A stretch of DNA of 6,861 nucleotides from Puniceispirillum sp965657105 (lineage in GTDB: Bacteria; Pseudomonadota; Alphaproteobacteria; Puniceispirillales; Puniceispirillaceae): contig NZ_CBFHNB010000081.1 of the NCBI RefSeq assembly GCF_965657105.1, positions 1 through 6,861 on the forward strand, written 5' to 3'. Below the pieces are notes generated by a model. That model made no database searches. It was not told the origin of the DNA and was given only the letters and a program-made list of their open reading frames with translations. Each line of letters starts with the position of its first letter. Within the stretch, counting starts at the first letter, position 1. Both the position numbers and the translations under genes were made by a program. Positions 6,554 through 6,861 of this stretch are shown in pieces.

Positions 6554-6861
6554 AAAGGCGCAATATTGGACGCATTAGGATCTTAATCATAGGCAACTTT
6601 GCCAGTAGCTGGCTAGCGCTGTCCCAATGATCAATATGTGCGGTTATCAATCCATCTCCGCCAATATGAATCTCGCTCATACCTGACAGGAACAGGGCTG
6701 ATTTAGGCCAGCTTTTCAATTTGGCGGTCATCTCCCATCGTAAATATGCTAGCTGATCCGAATAAGCGATATCCGTAACGGTAAAACGCGGATCATCGCA
6801 GGTTTGAAACATATGTTCAAAAATGGCGCCAAAACTGTCTTTAGACTGAACATCATTGAAT
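6537..6861 (-). CDS. SnoaL/NTF2-like (nuclear transport factor 2 family) protein, 5'-truncated by the window edge
   Basis: The C-terminal 107 residues of a small cone-shaped alpha+beta fold protein. The frame is open to the last base of the window and the extra codons upstream of the internal ATG at 6812 look coding (FNDVQSKDSFGAIFEHMFQ), so the gene begins beyond position 6861. The segment FQTCDDPRFTVTDIAYSDQ, the single strand LAYLRWEMTAKL, and GMSEIHIGGDGLITAHIDHWDSA near the middle are typical of the SnoaL-like family, with the I-x-H-x-D-x-W-D strand lining the pocket. SnoaL/NTF2-like folds act as isomerases, hydrolases or ligand binders, so no reaction can be assigned. In related clusters an NTF2-like gene often accompanies the FAD/DUF1365/Cfa-like/DUF3833 set. 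Here it is convergent with it and ends 17 bp inside the DUF3833 gene. Confidence 0.8.
   Translation of the reverse strand, partial: FNDVQSKDSFGAIFEHMFQTCDDPRFTVTDIAYSDQLAYLRWEMTAKLKSWPKSALFLSGMSEIHIGGDGLITAHIDHWDSASQLLAKLPMIKILMRPILRLFKIPV

Noticed and set aside
6601..6613. Hairpin GCCAG-TAG-CTGGC as a terminator of the plus-strand operon
   Set aside because: The stem is only 5 bp, no T-run follows, and it lies inside the NTF2-like coding sequence.
6812..6812. Internal ATG at 6812 as the true start of the NTF2-like gene
   Set aside because: The frame stays open to the window edge and the upstream 16 codons look like the conserved start of the SnoaL-like fold, so the gene is truncated by the window and not 91 aa long.

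Overview
The window looks like an ordinary chromosomal stretch from an alphaproteobacterium of moderate G+C, possibly a marine lineage. This assignment is an inference. It rests on the alphaproteobacterial style of the HIT protein (an MNDxRY start and a DAAWPxPVWG tail) and of the DUF3833 protein, and on the FAD oxidoreductase / DUF1365 / Cfa-like gene order. There is no rRNA, tRNA, CRISPR array, insertion sequence or phage gene. Every base lies in or within 200 bp of a gene, and no stretch of 300 bp lacks one.

Left half, minus strand (2563 down to 45): a compact three-gene run. It holds a galactose-mutarotase (GalM) type aldose 1-epimerase, then a Tas-like NADP(H) aldo/keto reductase that starts 13 bp after the epimerase stop behind a clear ribosome binding site, then a small HIT-family nucleotide hydrolase/transferase 28 bp further on. 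These look like housekeeping sugar and nucleotide genes sharing one transcript.

Middle (2564-2752): a 189-bp divergent intergenic region. It is AT-rich and carries several TGATA/TATCA elements, some arranged as inverted or helix-phased repeats. Plausible but weak promoters face both ways.

Right half, plus strand (2753 to 6553): a tightly coupled four-gene operon. It encodes a COG2907-type FAD amine-oxidase-like protein, a DUF1365 protein, a Cfa/mycolic-acid-synthase-like SAM methyltransferase and a DUF3833 protein. The first two genes overlap by one base (TGATG). The third has its Shine-Dalgarno sequence across the stop of the second. The fourth starts at GTG after a short gap with two stacked mini-ORFs. 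At the right edge a minus-strand SnoaL/NTF2-like gene runs in from outside the window, and its 3' end overlaps the DUF3833 gene by 17 bp.

The right half is the most interesting part. This gene set recurs in Proteobacteria and, in Rhodobacter-type bacteria, relatives are tied to the sigmaE-ChrR singlet-oxygen response and to methylated or furan-containing fatty acids. The methyltransferase here has Ser and Gln at the positions I align with the E. coli Cfa bicarbonate-site Cys139 and His266. That suggests it methylates unsaturated membrane acyl chains to something other than a simple cyclopropane, with the flavoprotein acting on the product. The roles of DUF1365, DUF3833 and the NTF2-like protein are unknown.
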